Assembly: GCF_900101595.1 (NCBI RefSeq)
Contig: NZ_FMYY01000031.1
Coordinates: forward strand, 1 to 64,000
Direction: 5' to 3'
DNA: 64,000 nt
DNA from: Paenibacillus sp. cl123
Lineage (GTDB): Bacteria > Bacillota > Bacilli > Paenibacillales > NBRC-103111
Position numbers and translations under genes: made by a program. Shown here piece after piece: positions 52,098 to 60,891 of the stretch. The notes below the pieces were generated by a model that was not told where the DNA came from, searched no databases, and saw nothing but the letters and a program-made list of their open reading frames with translations. Position 1 is the first letter of the stretch. Every line of letters begins with the position of its first letter.

Positions 52098-53584
52098 TCC
52101 GATTCTCCACCCTTCTCCGTCGTATGCAGCGGCAAGGTCAGGCAGACTGTCGTTCCTTGCCCTAATGTGCTGGCTGCGCTAATCTGTCCCTTATGCTCTT
52201 CCATGATCTGCTTGGCGATGGCAAGGCCAAGACCGCTGCCCCCGGTGGACGTATTGCGCGAAGGGTCGGCCCGGTAGAACCGGTCGAAAATATGCGGCAG
52301 CTCCTCTTCCGAAATTCCCTGTCCGTTATCCTCGATGCAGACGACGGCCTTGCCGTCCATTTCCCGCACGGTCAGCCGGATGGTGCAGTTGGCTTTATCG
52401 CAATATTTCTCGGCGTTCCCGATGACGTTCAGCAGCACCCGCTTCAGCTTTTCCCGGTCTGCCGTGACAGGCAGCGGGCCGGAAGGCAGCTCGGAGAACA
52501 GGAAGGTAACACCCTTCTTCTCCATGTCGAACGCCAGCTCCTGGGCGCAATCCCTTATATAATCGACCAGATCGAGCCTCTCGAACTGGAACGGCACCTT
52601 GCCGAGATCGAGCTTGGAGAACAGGAACAATTCGTCGATCAGCCGGTCCATGTCGGTCGTTTTATTGTAGATGGTCCGCACGTACCGGTCCAGCTTCTCG
52701 GGGGAGTTGGTCACCCCGTCCATGATGCCCTCTACATAGCCTTTAATCGCCGTGACCGGCGTTTTCAGATCATGCGAGATATTGGAGATCAGCTCCTTGC
52801 GGTTCTCCTCATACTGGAGCTGCAGCTCTACGGACTGCTTCAGCCTGCGGCGCATGTCTTCGAAAGCCCGGCTGAGCTGCCCGATCTCGTCGTCGGTCTG
52901 GGGGATGACCTCGAAGTCCAGATTGCCGTCCTTGATCTCCTCGGCTGCCCGCTTGAGGGCACGAAGGGGGCGTATGATGCTTCGCGACACCAGGTAAGTC
53001 AACGCCCCGTTCGTCAGCACCAGGATCACGATAAAAGCAACGATGACCGATGTGGAGAACTGATGCAAATATTTCTGAAAAGGGCTGCCGTCCAGGAAGA
53101 TAAAGGCTGAGCCCTTGCTTTGATCGGAAAATATAAAATCCTGCTGACGGCTGATCCACAGCGGCCCCTGATTATGCTTGAATTTGGTTGCGGAAGCCCC
53201 GTAGGCCCCATAGGGAGGCAGCTGGGAAATATCCGGCACCTGATCCGGTTTTATATAGGAAGACATATGCGTGATCGCTTGATCCTTGCGAATGATCAGC
53301 CCCATATTAATCTGATGCAGCCGCTCCTCCAGCTGACTGAGAAAGAAGGCATCCAGGAACTGATCGGGGTTCGCCTCGGATGCGGCCTTGATATATACGG
53401 ACAGCTCGGCCTCCTGCTCGATGATCCGTTTGAACGGACTGCCCTCCGAATAATTGACCTGGAAGACCGACTTCAGGCTGCCGAGCGTCGCGATGCCGAT
53501 CAGAATGACGGCCAGCACGGACAAGACAAGCGGTACGATCAGCATCGCAATATAAGATAGGACCAGCCGTAAGCGAATAGACAC
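52094..53584 (-). CDS. Sensor histidine kinase with HAMP domain
   Basis: A 496-residue membrane kinase: helices near 8-33 and 178-198 flank an extracellular sensor domain of about 140 residues of no recognised type; then HAMP (200-252), HisKA with the phospho-accepting H in S-H-D-L-K-T-P-V (near 272), and the ATPase domain with N-A-E-K-Y (near 390), D-N-G-Q-G-I and G-G-S-G-L-G-L-A. GTG start with AGGAGCT upstream. It is flanked by its response regulator and an ABC-2 permease, which suggests it senses an envelope stress or peptide handled by the transporter. Confidence 0.93.
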   Translation of the reverse strand: MSIRLRLVLSYIAMLIVPLVLSVLAVILIGIATLGSLKSVFQVNYSEGSPFKRIIEQEAELSVYIKAASEANPDQFLDAFFLSQLEERLHQINMGLIIRKDQAITHMSSYIKPDQVPDISQLPPYGAYGASATKFKHNQGPLWISRQQDFIFSDQSKGSAFIFLDGSPFQKYLHQFSTSVIVAFIVILVLTNGALTYLVSRSIIRPLRALKRAAEEIKDGNLDFEVIPQTDDEIGQLSRAFEDMRRRLKQSVELQLQYEENRKELISNISHDLKTPVTAIKGYVEGIMDGVTNSPEKLDRYVRTIYNKTTDMDRLIDELFLFSKLDLGKVPFQFERLDLVDYIRDCAQELAFDMEKKGVTFLFSELPSGPLPVTADREKLKRVLLNVIGNAEKYCDKANCTIRLTVREMDGKAVVCIEDNGQGISEEELPHIFDRFYRADPSRNTSTGGSGLGLAIAKQIMEEHKGQISAASTLGQGTTVCLTLPLHTTEKGGESE

Positions 53585-53589
53585 CCGGA

Positions 53590-54342
53590 TCAGAGCTCCT
53601 TTTTATCAAACCCGTAAAAACCTACTGTAAAAAACAATATACTACACGCCGCCAGAAACATAAAGGCGCTGGCGATGCTGCCGGCCGCCGCCGTCCCTCC
53701 CAGCCACAGCATGTGCCAGCCGGTATAAGCCGTCGGCGAATAAACGCCCAGTGACGGGACGAACATGGCCGCCGCCTTGAGCCCCGCGTACAGCAGCAGG
53801 GTGGCGGTCAGCGCCGAGCTGCCGGTGGAGAAAAGCTGCGCCACGCAGGCGGCGGCGATGCTAAGGGTCAGAAGCGGGAGCAGTGCGGCGCTGTATGCCA
53901 GCACGCCGTCCAGCAGCGCTTCCGCCGCTCCGCCGCCGGGACGGAAGAAGAGGGCGGCCAGACTGGAGGAGAGCAGTCCGGCGAGTACGCAGAGCGCGAT
54001 GTACAAGGCCAGCGCCGTTTGCTTCGCTGCGAAAATTTTGAATCTGGAGACGGGGCGGGTCAGCGTGAGCTTCATCGTGCGTTCCCCGATCTCGCCCGAG
54101 AAGCTGTCGGCCGCTCCCATAAATACGAACAATGGGAATAACACGGAGGTAAACAGGTTCAGCATCAGGATCGGGAAATCCCGGGCCGTGACGGCGCCGA
54201 GACCGATGCCGTTCTGGAAGCGGGTGAGCAGCCAGGCGGCGAGGAATGGAACCAGCAGGGTAACGCCGAGGAATAACAGCGACCTCCGCTTTGCGAGCAG
54301 CTTGACAGTTTCCACCTGTATCCCTGCTATCAGATTAAGCAT
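53590..54342 (-). CDS. ABC-2 type transporter permease
   Basis: A 250-residue, six-helix permease that begins MLNLIAGIQVETVKLLAKRR, the usual ABC-2 start followed by an amphipathic helix. D-S-F-S-G-E-I-G-E-R-T-M-K near residue 80 is the conserved cytoplasmic loop of this family. ATG 54342 has GGAGGGCGG upstream and overlaps the ATPase gene by 8 bases. It pairs with that ATPase, probably as an efflux or immunity transporter. Confidence 0.9.
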   Translation of the reverse strand: MLNLIAGIQVETVKLLAKRRSLLFLGVTLLVPFLAAWLLTRFQNGIGLGAVTARDFPILMLNLFTSVLFPLFVFMGAADSFSGEIGERTMKLTLTRPVSRFKIFAAKQTALALYIALCVLAGLLSSSLAALFFRPGGGAAEALLDGVLAYSAALLPLLTLSIAAACVAQLFSTGSSALTATLLLYAGLKAAAMFVPSLGVYSPTAYTGWHMLWLGGTAAAGSIASAFMFLAACSILFFTVGFYGFDKKEL

Positions 54343-55072
54343 AGGCGGCCGCCCTCCCCGCGTTTTCGAGGATGCGCAAGTATGCGCGCTCCAGCGTTCC
54401 ATGCGCTTCCGTCAATTCTTTGACCAGCCCCTCGCCGATCAGCCGCCCATGATGGAGGACGCCGATCCGGCTGCACATCAACTCCATCTCATGGATAAGA
54501 TGGCTGGATATCAGAAAGGTGATGCTTTCTTCCCGGGCGAGGCACAGCATCGTCTCCCGCATCTGGACCGTGCCTTCGATATCCAGCCCGTTCGTCGGCT
54601 CATCCAGAATCAGCAGCTTCGGCTTGGACAGCAGCGCCCCGGCCAGTCCGAGCCGCTGCTTCATCCCGAGCGAGTAGCCGGCCGCCTTCTCGTGCTGGTA
54701 GGCGGTCAAGCCGGTAAGCTCGAGCACTTCATCGATGCGCGCTTGGCCGATACCGGGATAGAAGCGAGCGGCCAGCTCCAGATTGCGCCTTCCGCTCATA
54801 TACGTATAGGCTTCGGCCGCTTCGATCATAACGCCTACTTGGGCCATCGCCTGCTCGTACCGTGCGGATACCGGTTGTCCGAACAGCCTTATCTCTCCCC
54901 GGTCCGCACGGGCAAGCCCGGTCATCACTTTCATCACCGTCGTTTTCCCAGCGCCGTTAGGGCCGAAGAAACCGTAAATATCTCCCTGCTGCACTGTCAT
55001 ATTTAGGTCTGCAATTCCGCGCTGATTCCTATACAGCTTGGTGAGCTGACGGACTTCGATGACCGGCTGCAT
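54335..55072 (-). CDS. ABC transporter ATPase (BcrA/CcmA type)
   Basis: A 245-residue ATPase with Walker A G-P-N-G-A-G-K-T-T near residue 39, signature Y-S-L-G-M-K-Q-R-L near 132 and Walker B L-L-I-L-D-E-P-T-N-G-L-D near 152. The start is ATG 55072 (MQPVIEVRQLTKLY) with GGAGGGG upstream; a longer frame extends over the previous gene's end. It resembles ATPases of bacitracin and lantibiotic self-protection transporters, but that substrate is not established. Confidence 0.93.
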   Translation of the reverse strand: MQPVIEVRQLTKLYRNQRGIADLNMTVQQGDIYGFFGPNGAGKTTVMKVMTGLARADRGEIRLFGQPVSARYEQAMAQVGVMIEAAEAYTYMSGRRNLELAARFYPGIGQARIDEVLELTGLTAYQHEKAAGYSLGMKQRLGLAGALLSKPKLLILDEPTNGLDIEGTVQMRETMLCLAREESITFLISSHLIHEMELMCSRIGVLHHGRLIGEGLVKELTEAHGTLERAYLRILENAGRAAAYA

Positions 55073-55091
55073 GATAGCCACCCCTCCCTGG

Positions 55092-56030
55092 TTACTTGCC
55101 GAAGCTCCGGCCCTTATGCCAGCCTTCATCGGGCTTTATTGTCTCGACCTGCTTGCCTGTCAAATCGACCGTATCCGGTGTGGTGCTGCCCAGACTGGAC
55201 AAGGTGATATCTACTTGCAACTGTACGTCATGCTCTGTCCCGCTGCGGTCTTTGCCGGAAATCTGAATCAAGGCGCTTTGATTCGTAATATGATTATCCG
55301 AATCGACCGTTGCGTTCATCTCGACCGCATCCATCTTGATATCGCCGGTGAGTTGCGGCAGGCTCTGGTGAATGGATCGAACATCGATGCCGAGTGTATC
55401 GGACGGTAGCGGCGCAGGACGCTCGCCAAGCTCGCCGGAAGCGCCGTGCTTGATGAGGAGAGAGCCTATCGTGTTCACGACGGGAGAGATTTGAGTGCCG
55501 GACAGCTTGAAGTGAAGCTCCTTCGTATTGCCGGACCCTTCAGTCATTGTAACCGCCTGCTTCAGATTGCCGACAAGCGCATCGACGAGATGCTCGACTT
55601 CTTGAACCGTCTGCGCATCGGGCGCCTTCTTGTCGTCGCTGCGGGCATGCTTGAAACGCCCGTTTGCTTCTCCGGCTTCCAGAATCTTGTAGGTGTCGGA
55701 ATTATCGGTTTTCACGATCCGCTTCCCATCCTGGCTGTAGAACCGGATCGTCTGCGCTTCCGACCCGTCCGTTACGGTCAGGCTGGCGCTTCCTGTCCGG
55801 TCGTTTCCGCCGGTCTTGATCACGGACTTCACGCTCAGCAGCTCCTGCCCGTTATCCGTGAGCGCGACATTCACCTGACGGGTGGCGTTGCCGATTGCCG
55901 CGGTCTGCTTGAAGGCGGATTTGTAAGCCTCATACCCCGGCGCTTCCCCAACTCCCGCATACACGCTCGTCAACAGCAGCATGCTGCCAACCGCCACGCC
56001 TACTCCCATCATTGCCAATTTTTTATTCAT
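55092..56030 (-). CDS. Secreted protein of unknown function, first gene of the TCS-ABC operon
   Basis: A 312-residue exported protein: signal peptide (N-K-K-L-A-M-M-G-V-G-V-A ... V-Y-A) with no lipobox cysteine, then an acidic, mostly beta region with repeated strand patterns (S-A-S-L-T-V-T-D, K-R-I-V-K-T-D). I recognise no family, although the layout recalls outer-surface LolA-like or two-half sensor proteins. It precedes the ATPase by 19 bases. A five-copy repeat array at 56109-56159 lies 80-130 bases upstream. It may be a co-sensor or target protein for the kinase; that is inference. Confidence 0.75.
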   Translation of the reverse strand: MNKKLAMMGVGVAVGSMLLLTSVYAGVGEAPGYEAYKSAFKQTAAIGNATRQVNVALTDNGQELLSVKSVIKTGGNDRTGSASLTVTDGSEAQTIRFYSQDGKRIVKTDNSDTYKILEAGEANGRFKHARSDDKKAPDAQTVQEVEHLVDALVGNLKQAVTMTEGSGNTKELHFKLSGTQISPVVNTIGSLLIKHGASGELGERPAPLPSDTLGIDVRSIHQSLPQLTGDIKMDAVEMNATVDSDNHITNQSALIQISGKDRSGTEHDVQLQVDITLSSLGSTTPDTVDLTGKQVETIKPDEGWHKGRSFGK

Positions 56031-56108
56031 TCGTTTGGCCTCCGTTTCTTCTCCGTATGATCTGTATGGACGTCTCAGCCTTCCATATACGCATCATACC
56101 CCGGCAGC

Positions 56109-56159
56109 CTAAACGGCCTCTAAAGCAGAGATAAACGGAGTCTTAAACAATTCTTAAAA
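56109..56159 (-). promoter_or_regulatory. Array of five phased TAAA repeats (probable regulator sites)
   Basis: On the plus strand TAAA begins at 56110, 56121, 56132, 56144 and 56155, spacings 11, 11, 12 and 11 bp, each flanked by a pyrimidine or A and mostly followed by C or G. The two copies nearest 56155 are the identical TCTTAAA. OmpR-family regulators bind direct repeats with 10-11 bp period. The array is upstream of the operon that encodes such a regulator. Confidence 0.6.
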
Positions 56160-56197
56160 AAATATAAACGGCCATTCGCCCAGCATGCGGTCCAATG

Positions 56198-56223
56198 AAA
56201 AAAAGCCTATCGCAAGATAGGCT
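56198..56223 (-). terminator. Terminator of the Cys/Ser/Gly-tail gene
   Basis: AGCCTATC (56204-56211) pairs with GATAGGCT (56216-56223), loop GCAA. Read on the minus strand it is followed by a run of seven T. Confidence 0.92.
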
Positions 56224-56283
56224 GGATCAAGGAGGGGCATAGCCGACTCTTATTTTTGCCGCTTCCGGCAGAGAGAGGGACGC

Positions 56284-57351
56284 TCAGTCCCCACCCCCGC
56301 CGCAGCTGCTGCAGGAGGAACCCGAAGAGCAGCTGGACGACGAGCCTCCGTCAGAGCTTCCGCCTCCATCCCCGCTGCAGCTGCTGTCGCCGCCGGAGTC
56401 ATCCCGGTCATCGTTCCAGTAAGAGGCCCCGCAGGCGCTGCTGCAGGAGCTGCTGGACGCCGCGGCGCGCTGTCTGGCCTCCTCTTCCAGGAGATGCTGT
56501 TCCATCAGCCCGTCGAAGTCTGCAGCCTCGGCAGCCGAATATACCATAAGCGCCCCGGCCAAATAAGGCATATAATCGGGCGAACCCGCCTGAGGCCGTT
56601 TCGCTTTGTAGGCGGCGCCCGGTCTGGCCGATGCCGCTTGCTCCCGGGCAAGCCGCAGCAGCAGGCTGGTTGTCTCCCGGATATCGGAGTAACGCGCGGC
56701 CGCCGTCTGATTGAACAGGCGTGCAAGCGACTCGGATGGCGGCGATATCTGCAGTTCCTCCAGCAGCTCCCGGCTTAGCGGATAGCGGAAGAAGGGACCC
56801 CAGATGCGAGCCGAGTAGGGTGTCGGCACAAAAAGCTGGGCGTACACCCAGTCGAACCAGGCCCGGCCGCCAGGATCGGGCTCGGCGGCCTCTCCGGTGT
56901 GAGGGGCATGGTGGATAGTCGATCCTACGAACGCTTCTCCGAACCTAGTGTATTCTCTGGTAAACATGAGCATCTCATGCCAGATGTCGTCAACCGGCGC
57001 GCTGAACATCGGAACGTCGCGCAGCACCGCGGTCATCAGAAAGTAGCGCTTCAGCTCAAGGAACTTCCAATTGAACTCCGCATCGCTCATCGCGGGATGC
57101 TCCGCCTTCACCCGCTCTCTGATCTTGGCGGTGAACGTTTCGTTCAAAGCCCGCTCCATTCGCAAAACGGCAGGCTGCAGAGGAAGCATGCGCTGCAGAC
57201 CTAGCATCTCGGGGAGGGGCGTGTCCTTATACGGTGCACGTCGTCTGCGCCGGCTGCGGGAGGAGGATGCGAGCTTGCGGACGATACGGATGGCGGAGAG
57301 GATCGAGACGATAACGAGCAAGACAACGATGGTTGGGATAAGTCCTGACAT
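56284..57351 (-). CDS. Membrane protein with W-H-E motif and Ser/Gly/Cys tail
   Basis: A 355-residue protein. One N-terminal helix (residues 3-22) is followed by an Arg-rich stretch, a helical middle with V-D-D-I-W-H-E-M near residue 125 and H-H-A-P near 147, and a 60-residue low-complexity tail of Ser, Gly, Asp and about nine Cys. The W-H motif resembles that in glycine-rich-domain (GRDP-like, PF07173) and TIGR04222 proteins, whose role is unknown; this link is from memory. ATG 57351 has AAGGAGG at ideal distance. Single gene with its own terminator, divergent from an ABC transporter. Confidence 0.65.
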   Translation of the reverse strand: MSGLIPTIVVLLVIVSILSAIRIVRKLASSSRSRRRRRAPYKDTPLPEMLGLQRMLPLQPAVLRMERALNETFTAKIRERVKAEHPAMSDAEFNWKFLELKRYFLMTAVLRDVPMFSAPVDDIWHEMLMFTREYTRFGEAFVGSTIHHAPHTGEAAEPDPGGRAWFDWVYAQLFVPTPYSARIWGPFFRYPLSRELLEELQISPPSESLARLFNQTAAARYSDIRETTSLLLRLAREQAASARPGAAYKAKRPQAGSPDYMPYLAGALMVYSAAEAADFDGLMEQHLLEEEARQRAAASSSSCSSACGASYWNDDRDDSGGDSSCSGDGGGSSDGGSSSSCSSGSSCSSCGGGGD

Positions 57352-57625
57352 ACTAAACCTCCTTAGGTGGAGTGGGGAATGCCGCGGGAACAATCCCGGC
57401 GTGCTAGCTTCATCTTACCATAAGTGAAGACGCCGAGACTTCCTGAATTGGGATGATTGTCAGCACACTTTTTGTTCACAATTTAGACACATTTTTTTAA
57501 GCCTTTTTTCAGGTTGGGTTAAGCTGGGATTATTGTTTGCCCGCTATATTGGGTTTGGCGATTAAGCAGCCCGAAAGTTGGATATGGCTGTAGCAAGGAT
57601 ATGTGGGATGATAGGGGGTTTCGAC

Positions 57626-58729
57626 GTGCTTGAGGTCAAACAAGTAAGCAAGCTGTATGAGAACCAGAGAGGCGTTCACAACATTGATTTTGCGATGACG
57701 CGCGGGGAGATTGTCGGGTTTCTCGGGCCCAATGGCGCAGGCAAAACGACAACGATGCGGATGATTACCGGTTACCTGAACCCGACCCACGGATCAATCG
57801 CGATCGACGGTTTGCCGATGGCGGAGCATCCGAAGAAGGCGCGGCAGAAGATCGGGTATTTGCCCGAGACGCCGCCGCTGTATCCGGAGATGTCGATCAC
57901 GGCTTATTTGAAATTTATTGCCGACCTGCGCGATATCCCGGTGCGCGAGCAGAAGACGAGAATCGGCGAGGTCATCGAACGCCTGGGCTTGCAGGGGAGG
58001 GAGCGGCAAATTATCCGCAGTCTCTCCAAAGGGTACAAGCAAAGAATCGGCCTGGCGCAGGCGATTTTGCACGGCCCCGATCTGCTCGTGCTGGATGAGC
58101 CCACCTCCGGTCTCGATCCCAAGCAGATTATCGAAATCCGCCAGCTGATTCGCGAGCTGGGCGAGAACCATACCGTGCTGCTGAGCACGCACATTTTGCC
58201 TGAGATCAATGCGCTGTGCAACCGGGTGCTGATCATCCATCAGGGCCGGATCGTGCTGGACGGACAGCCGGAGCAGCTCGCAACCTCGCTGGGCGATACC
58301 TTCGAGGTATCGCTGGAGATCAAGGGGCCCCGCGAGACCGTGCTGGCCGAGCTGCGCGGAACGCCGGGCGTTACGGCTGTCCGCGAGCTGACGGAGGGGC
58401 CGGAAGCCGCGCTGTCGGCTTCCGGATCACAGACGGGCGCTGACGCTCCGGAAGCGGCGGGCGAGCCGGGCGCCGCCGGGGAGGCGCTCGATACGGTGCG
58501 AGTCATCGCCCAGTCCGCCGACCGTCAGGATATTCGGGAGGCGCTGTTTTACCGGATGGCCGAGAAACGGCTGCCGATTCTGTCCATGAAGAGGGAAAGT
58601 CTCAGTCTGGAGGATATATTCCTGAAGCTGACGACCGACGAACGGATGGATGAGACGGACGGGAGCGGCGCCGGCTTGACTGAAGACGATGCCGCCACGG
58701 CAAATGCAGGAGGTGATCATCATGCGTAG
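57626..58729 (+). CDS. ABC-2 transporter ATPase, GldA-like
   Basis: A 367-residue ATPase with Walker A G-P-N-G-A-G-K-T-T near residue 38, signature L-S-K-G-Y-K-Q-R-I near 134 and Walker B L-L-V-L-D-E-P-T-S-G-L-D near 154, plus a long C-terminal extension with an Ala/Gly/Glu-rich linker (about 260-300) and a degenerate second domain. GTG start with AGGGGG 7 bases upstream; longer frame discarded. It is the first gene of a four-gene operon with a permease, a GldG-type protein and a DUF4340 protein. The linker is unusually GC-rich and Ala-rich. Confidence 0.92.
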   Translation: MLEVKQVSKLYENQRGVHNIDFAMTRGEIVGFLGPNGAGKTTTMRMITGYLNPTHGSIAIDGLPMAEHPKKARQKIGYLPETPPLYPEMSITAYLKFIADLRDIPVREQKTRIGEVIERLGLQGRERQIIRSLSKGYKQRIGLAQAILHGPDLLVLDEPTSGLDPKQIIEIRQLIRELGENHTVLLSTHILPEINALCNRVLIIHQGRIVLDGQPEQLATSLGDTFEVSLEIKGPRETVLAELRGTPGVTAVRELTEGPEAALSASGSQTGADAPEAAGEPGAAGEALDTVRVIAQSADRQDIREALFYRMAEKRLPILSMKRESLSLEDIFLKLTTDERMDETDGSGAGLTEDDAATANAGGDHHA

Positions 58730-59435
58730 AACGATGGCAATGTCCCGCAAGGAGCTTCAGATGTACTTCTACTCTCCGATCGCGTATGCGGCGTTTGCCT
58801 TTTTTTTCGTGATCGCGGGCTACTTTTTCAGCGCCAACTTCCTGTACCCGCCTTATGTCGTGGACGTGCGGCCGGTGTTCGGGAATATCACGTTTGTCTT
58901 TCTGTTCATTGTGCCGCTGCTGACGATGAGACTTATATCCGACGAGCTGCGCCAAGGTACGGATGAGCTGCTGCTCACTTCACCGATCAGCATCACGGAG
59001 ATTGTGGTCGGCAAATACGCTTCGACGCTGGGCGTGCTCGCTCTGCTTGTTGCCGGCAGCCTGCTGTATCCGCTCATCCTGAGCGCATACGGACCGCTGG
59101 ATCAGCCGGTGCTCTGGCTATCTTATCTGGCGATGTTTCTGGTCGGGGCGGCGATGATGTCCGTCGGCTTGTTCGCCTCCTCCTTGTCCTCCCATCAGAT
59201 GGTATCGGGCATCGCTTCCTTCGCCATTTTGCTCGTGTTTTGGACCATTGAGTGGCTTGGCGATACGGTAGGGGGCAAGGTGAAGGAGTTTCTGGGCCTG
59301 TTCTCGATCGTCGGCAGGGCCTCGGATCTGCAGAAGGGCGTGCTTGATTTCGCCGACGTGCTGTTTTACGTGACATTCGTGCTCGTGTTCCTGCTCCTGA
59401 GCATTCAGGTGCTGGAGCGCAAGCGCTGGAGATAA
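58722..59435 (+). CDS. ABC-2 permease, GldF-like
   Basis: A 237-residue, six-helix permease starting MRRTMAMSRKELQMYFYSPI, close to the GldF pattern (K-E-L-x-x-Y-F-x-S-P-I-A-Y). The loop after helix 2 has D-E-L-R-Q-G-T-D-E-L-L-L-T-S-P, a family hallmark. ATG 58722 with AGGAGGTGA; overlaps the ATPase gene by 8 bases. The Gld names come from Bacteroidetes gliding; no gliding is implied in a Firmicute. Confidence 0.92.
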   Translation: MRRTMAMSRKELQMYFYSPIAYAAFAFFFVIAGYFFSANFLYPPYVVDVRPVFGNITFVFLFIVPLLTMRLISDELRQGTDELLLTSPISITEIVVGKYASTLGVLALLVAGSLLYPLILSAYGPLDQPVLWLSYLAMFLVGAAMMSVGLFASSLSSHQMVSGIASFAILLVFWTIEWLGDTVGGKVKEFLGLFSIVGRASDLQKGVLDFADVLFYVTFVLVFLLLSIQVLERKRWR

Positions 59436-59496
59436 CAGGCGAAGGGCGCGCCGGCCGTGGCCGGTCAGCGCCGCTCGAGAAGGGGGAGGGTGCAAG

Positions 59497-60891
59497 GTGA
59501 ACAAGTGGATCCGCGGAACGAATGCGACCGTGCTGTCGCTTGCGGTGATCGGCATTTTTATCGTGCTGACGATCTTTTTGAATTCAGCGAAAGGCCTGCA
59601 GGTGGATTTGACCGAAAATAATAAATTTACGCTGTCGGACCAGACCAAGCAGACGCTGGACGGACTCGACAAGGACATCAAAATCATCTCGCTGACAACA
59701 ACCGACACGAACCCGTACATGAAGCGCGAGGTTGTCGAGCTGGTTCAGGAATACAAGAAGCGGACGGGGAAAATTACCTTCGAGGAATACGATGCCGTGC
59801 AAAATCCGGCCGTCGCCAGACAATACGAAGTCGACCCCGCAGGGACGCTCGTGGTGGAAAGCGGCGCGCAGAAGAAGACGCTCAGCTTCTATGATATGTT
59901 TCTACCGAGCCAGCAAAATCCGAACGGCTACAGCTTTGCCGGCGAAGAGAAGCTGACGCAGGCGCTTGTCAATCTCGATGTGAAGGAGAAGCGCAAGCTG
60001 TACTTCCTCTCCGGGCACAATGAAATTCCGCTGGCGGAAATGAGCTTGTGGCGCTCCGGTCTTGCGGAAGCGAACTATGACGTTCAGGAGCTCAACCTGC
60101 TGCGGGAAGGGAAAATGCCGGATGACGCCGAGGTGCTGGCCATTATCGGGCCGGAGACGGACCTGAGCGATCAGGAGGCGGAGCTGGTCAAGACGTTCCT
60201 GGCGGGCAAGGGCAAGCTGTATCTGGCTCTCGGCTTCAATCCGAATATGGGGACCGCCTGGAAAAATCTCGACGCAATCATGTCGTCATACGGGATCAAG
60301 GATCAGCACGCGGTGGCCATCGAGCCGAAGCAGAGCGCGCTGAACAGCCCGCTGAGCATCGTGCCCGAATACAGCGGGCATGAGATTACCCGCATGCTGC
60401 AAGAGTACAACCTGCTGACCGTGATGACGCTGGCCGTCACGCTTAACGCCGACCAGGCCAATGCCGATTATCCGGCTACGCCGATCTTGCGGACTACCGA
60501 AGCCGCCTATGGCGAGACGGACTTGAAGACTTTATCCGGCCAAGGGGCGTCCAAAAAGGATGCTTCCGATGTGGCCGGCCCTCTGAATCTCGGCTATGTG
60601 GTTGAGAACAAGGAGAACAAGCCGAAGGCTGTCGTGCTCGGCGGATCAACCTTCCTGGTCGATCAGTACCTCCAGATGCAGGGCAATCGCGATTTCGCCT
60701 TGAACAGCATCGGCTGGCTGCAGGAGCAGACGGACCAGATCACGATTCGGCCTCGCGAGGGAGACAACCTGTCGACGGCGATGGTGACCAATGAGCAGGC
60801 CAACTGGATTTTCCTCGGAACCGTTATTTTCTTCCCGCTGCTGTTTTTGATCGTGGGCGGATTTATTTGGTGGAGGAGGAGAAAAGGATGA
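59497..60891 (+). CDS. GldG-like ABC-associated extracellular protein
   Basis: A 464-residue protein with helices at the N-terminus (about 12-30) and C-terminus (about 438-458) and a large extracellular domain between them (D-L-T-E-N-N-K-F-T-L-S-D-Q-T near 38, F-L-S-G-H-N-E near 170), the standard GldG/ABC-type-auxiliary layout (PF09822). GTG start with GGAGGG 7 bases upstream. It probably forms an extracytoplasmic part of the transporter encoded by the two genes before it. Substrate unknown. Overlaps the next gene by 4 bases (ATGA). Confidence 0.88.
   Translation: MNKWIRGTNATVLSLAVIGIFIVLTIFLNSAKGLQVDLTENNKFTLSDQTKQTLDGLDKDIKIISLTTTDTNPYMKREVVELVQEYKKRTGKITFEEYDAVQNPAVARQYEVDPAGTLVVESGAQKKTLSFYDMFLPSQQNPNGYSFAGEEKLTQALVNLDVKEKRKLYFLSGHNEIPLAEMSLWRSGLAEANYDVQELNLLREGKMPDDAEVLAIIGPETDLSDQEAELVKTFLAGKGKLYLALGFNPNMGTAWKNLDAIMSSYGIKDQHAVAIEPKQSALNSPLSIVPEYSGHEITRMLQEYNLLTVMTLAVTLNADQANADYPATPILRTTEAAYGETDLKTLSGQGASKKDASDVAGPLNLGYVVENKENKPKAVVLGGSTFLVDQYLQMQGNRDFALNSIGWLQEQTDQITIRPREGDNLSTAMVTNEQANWIFLGTVIFFPLLFLIVGGFIWWRRRKG

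Noticed and set aside
57578-57625. Longer N-terminus of the GldA-like ATPase
   Set aside because: The extra 16 codons precede an AGGGGG ribosome site that serves the GTG at 57626, where homology to ATPases begins.
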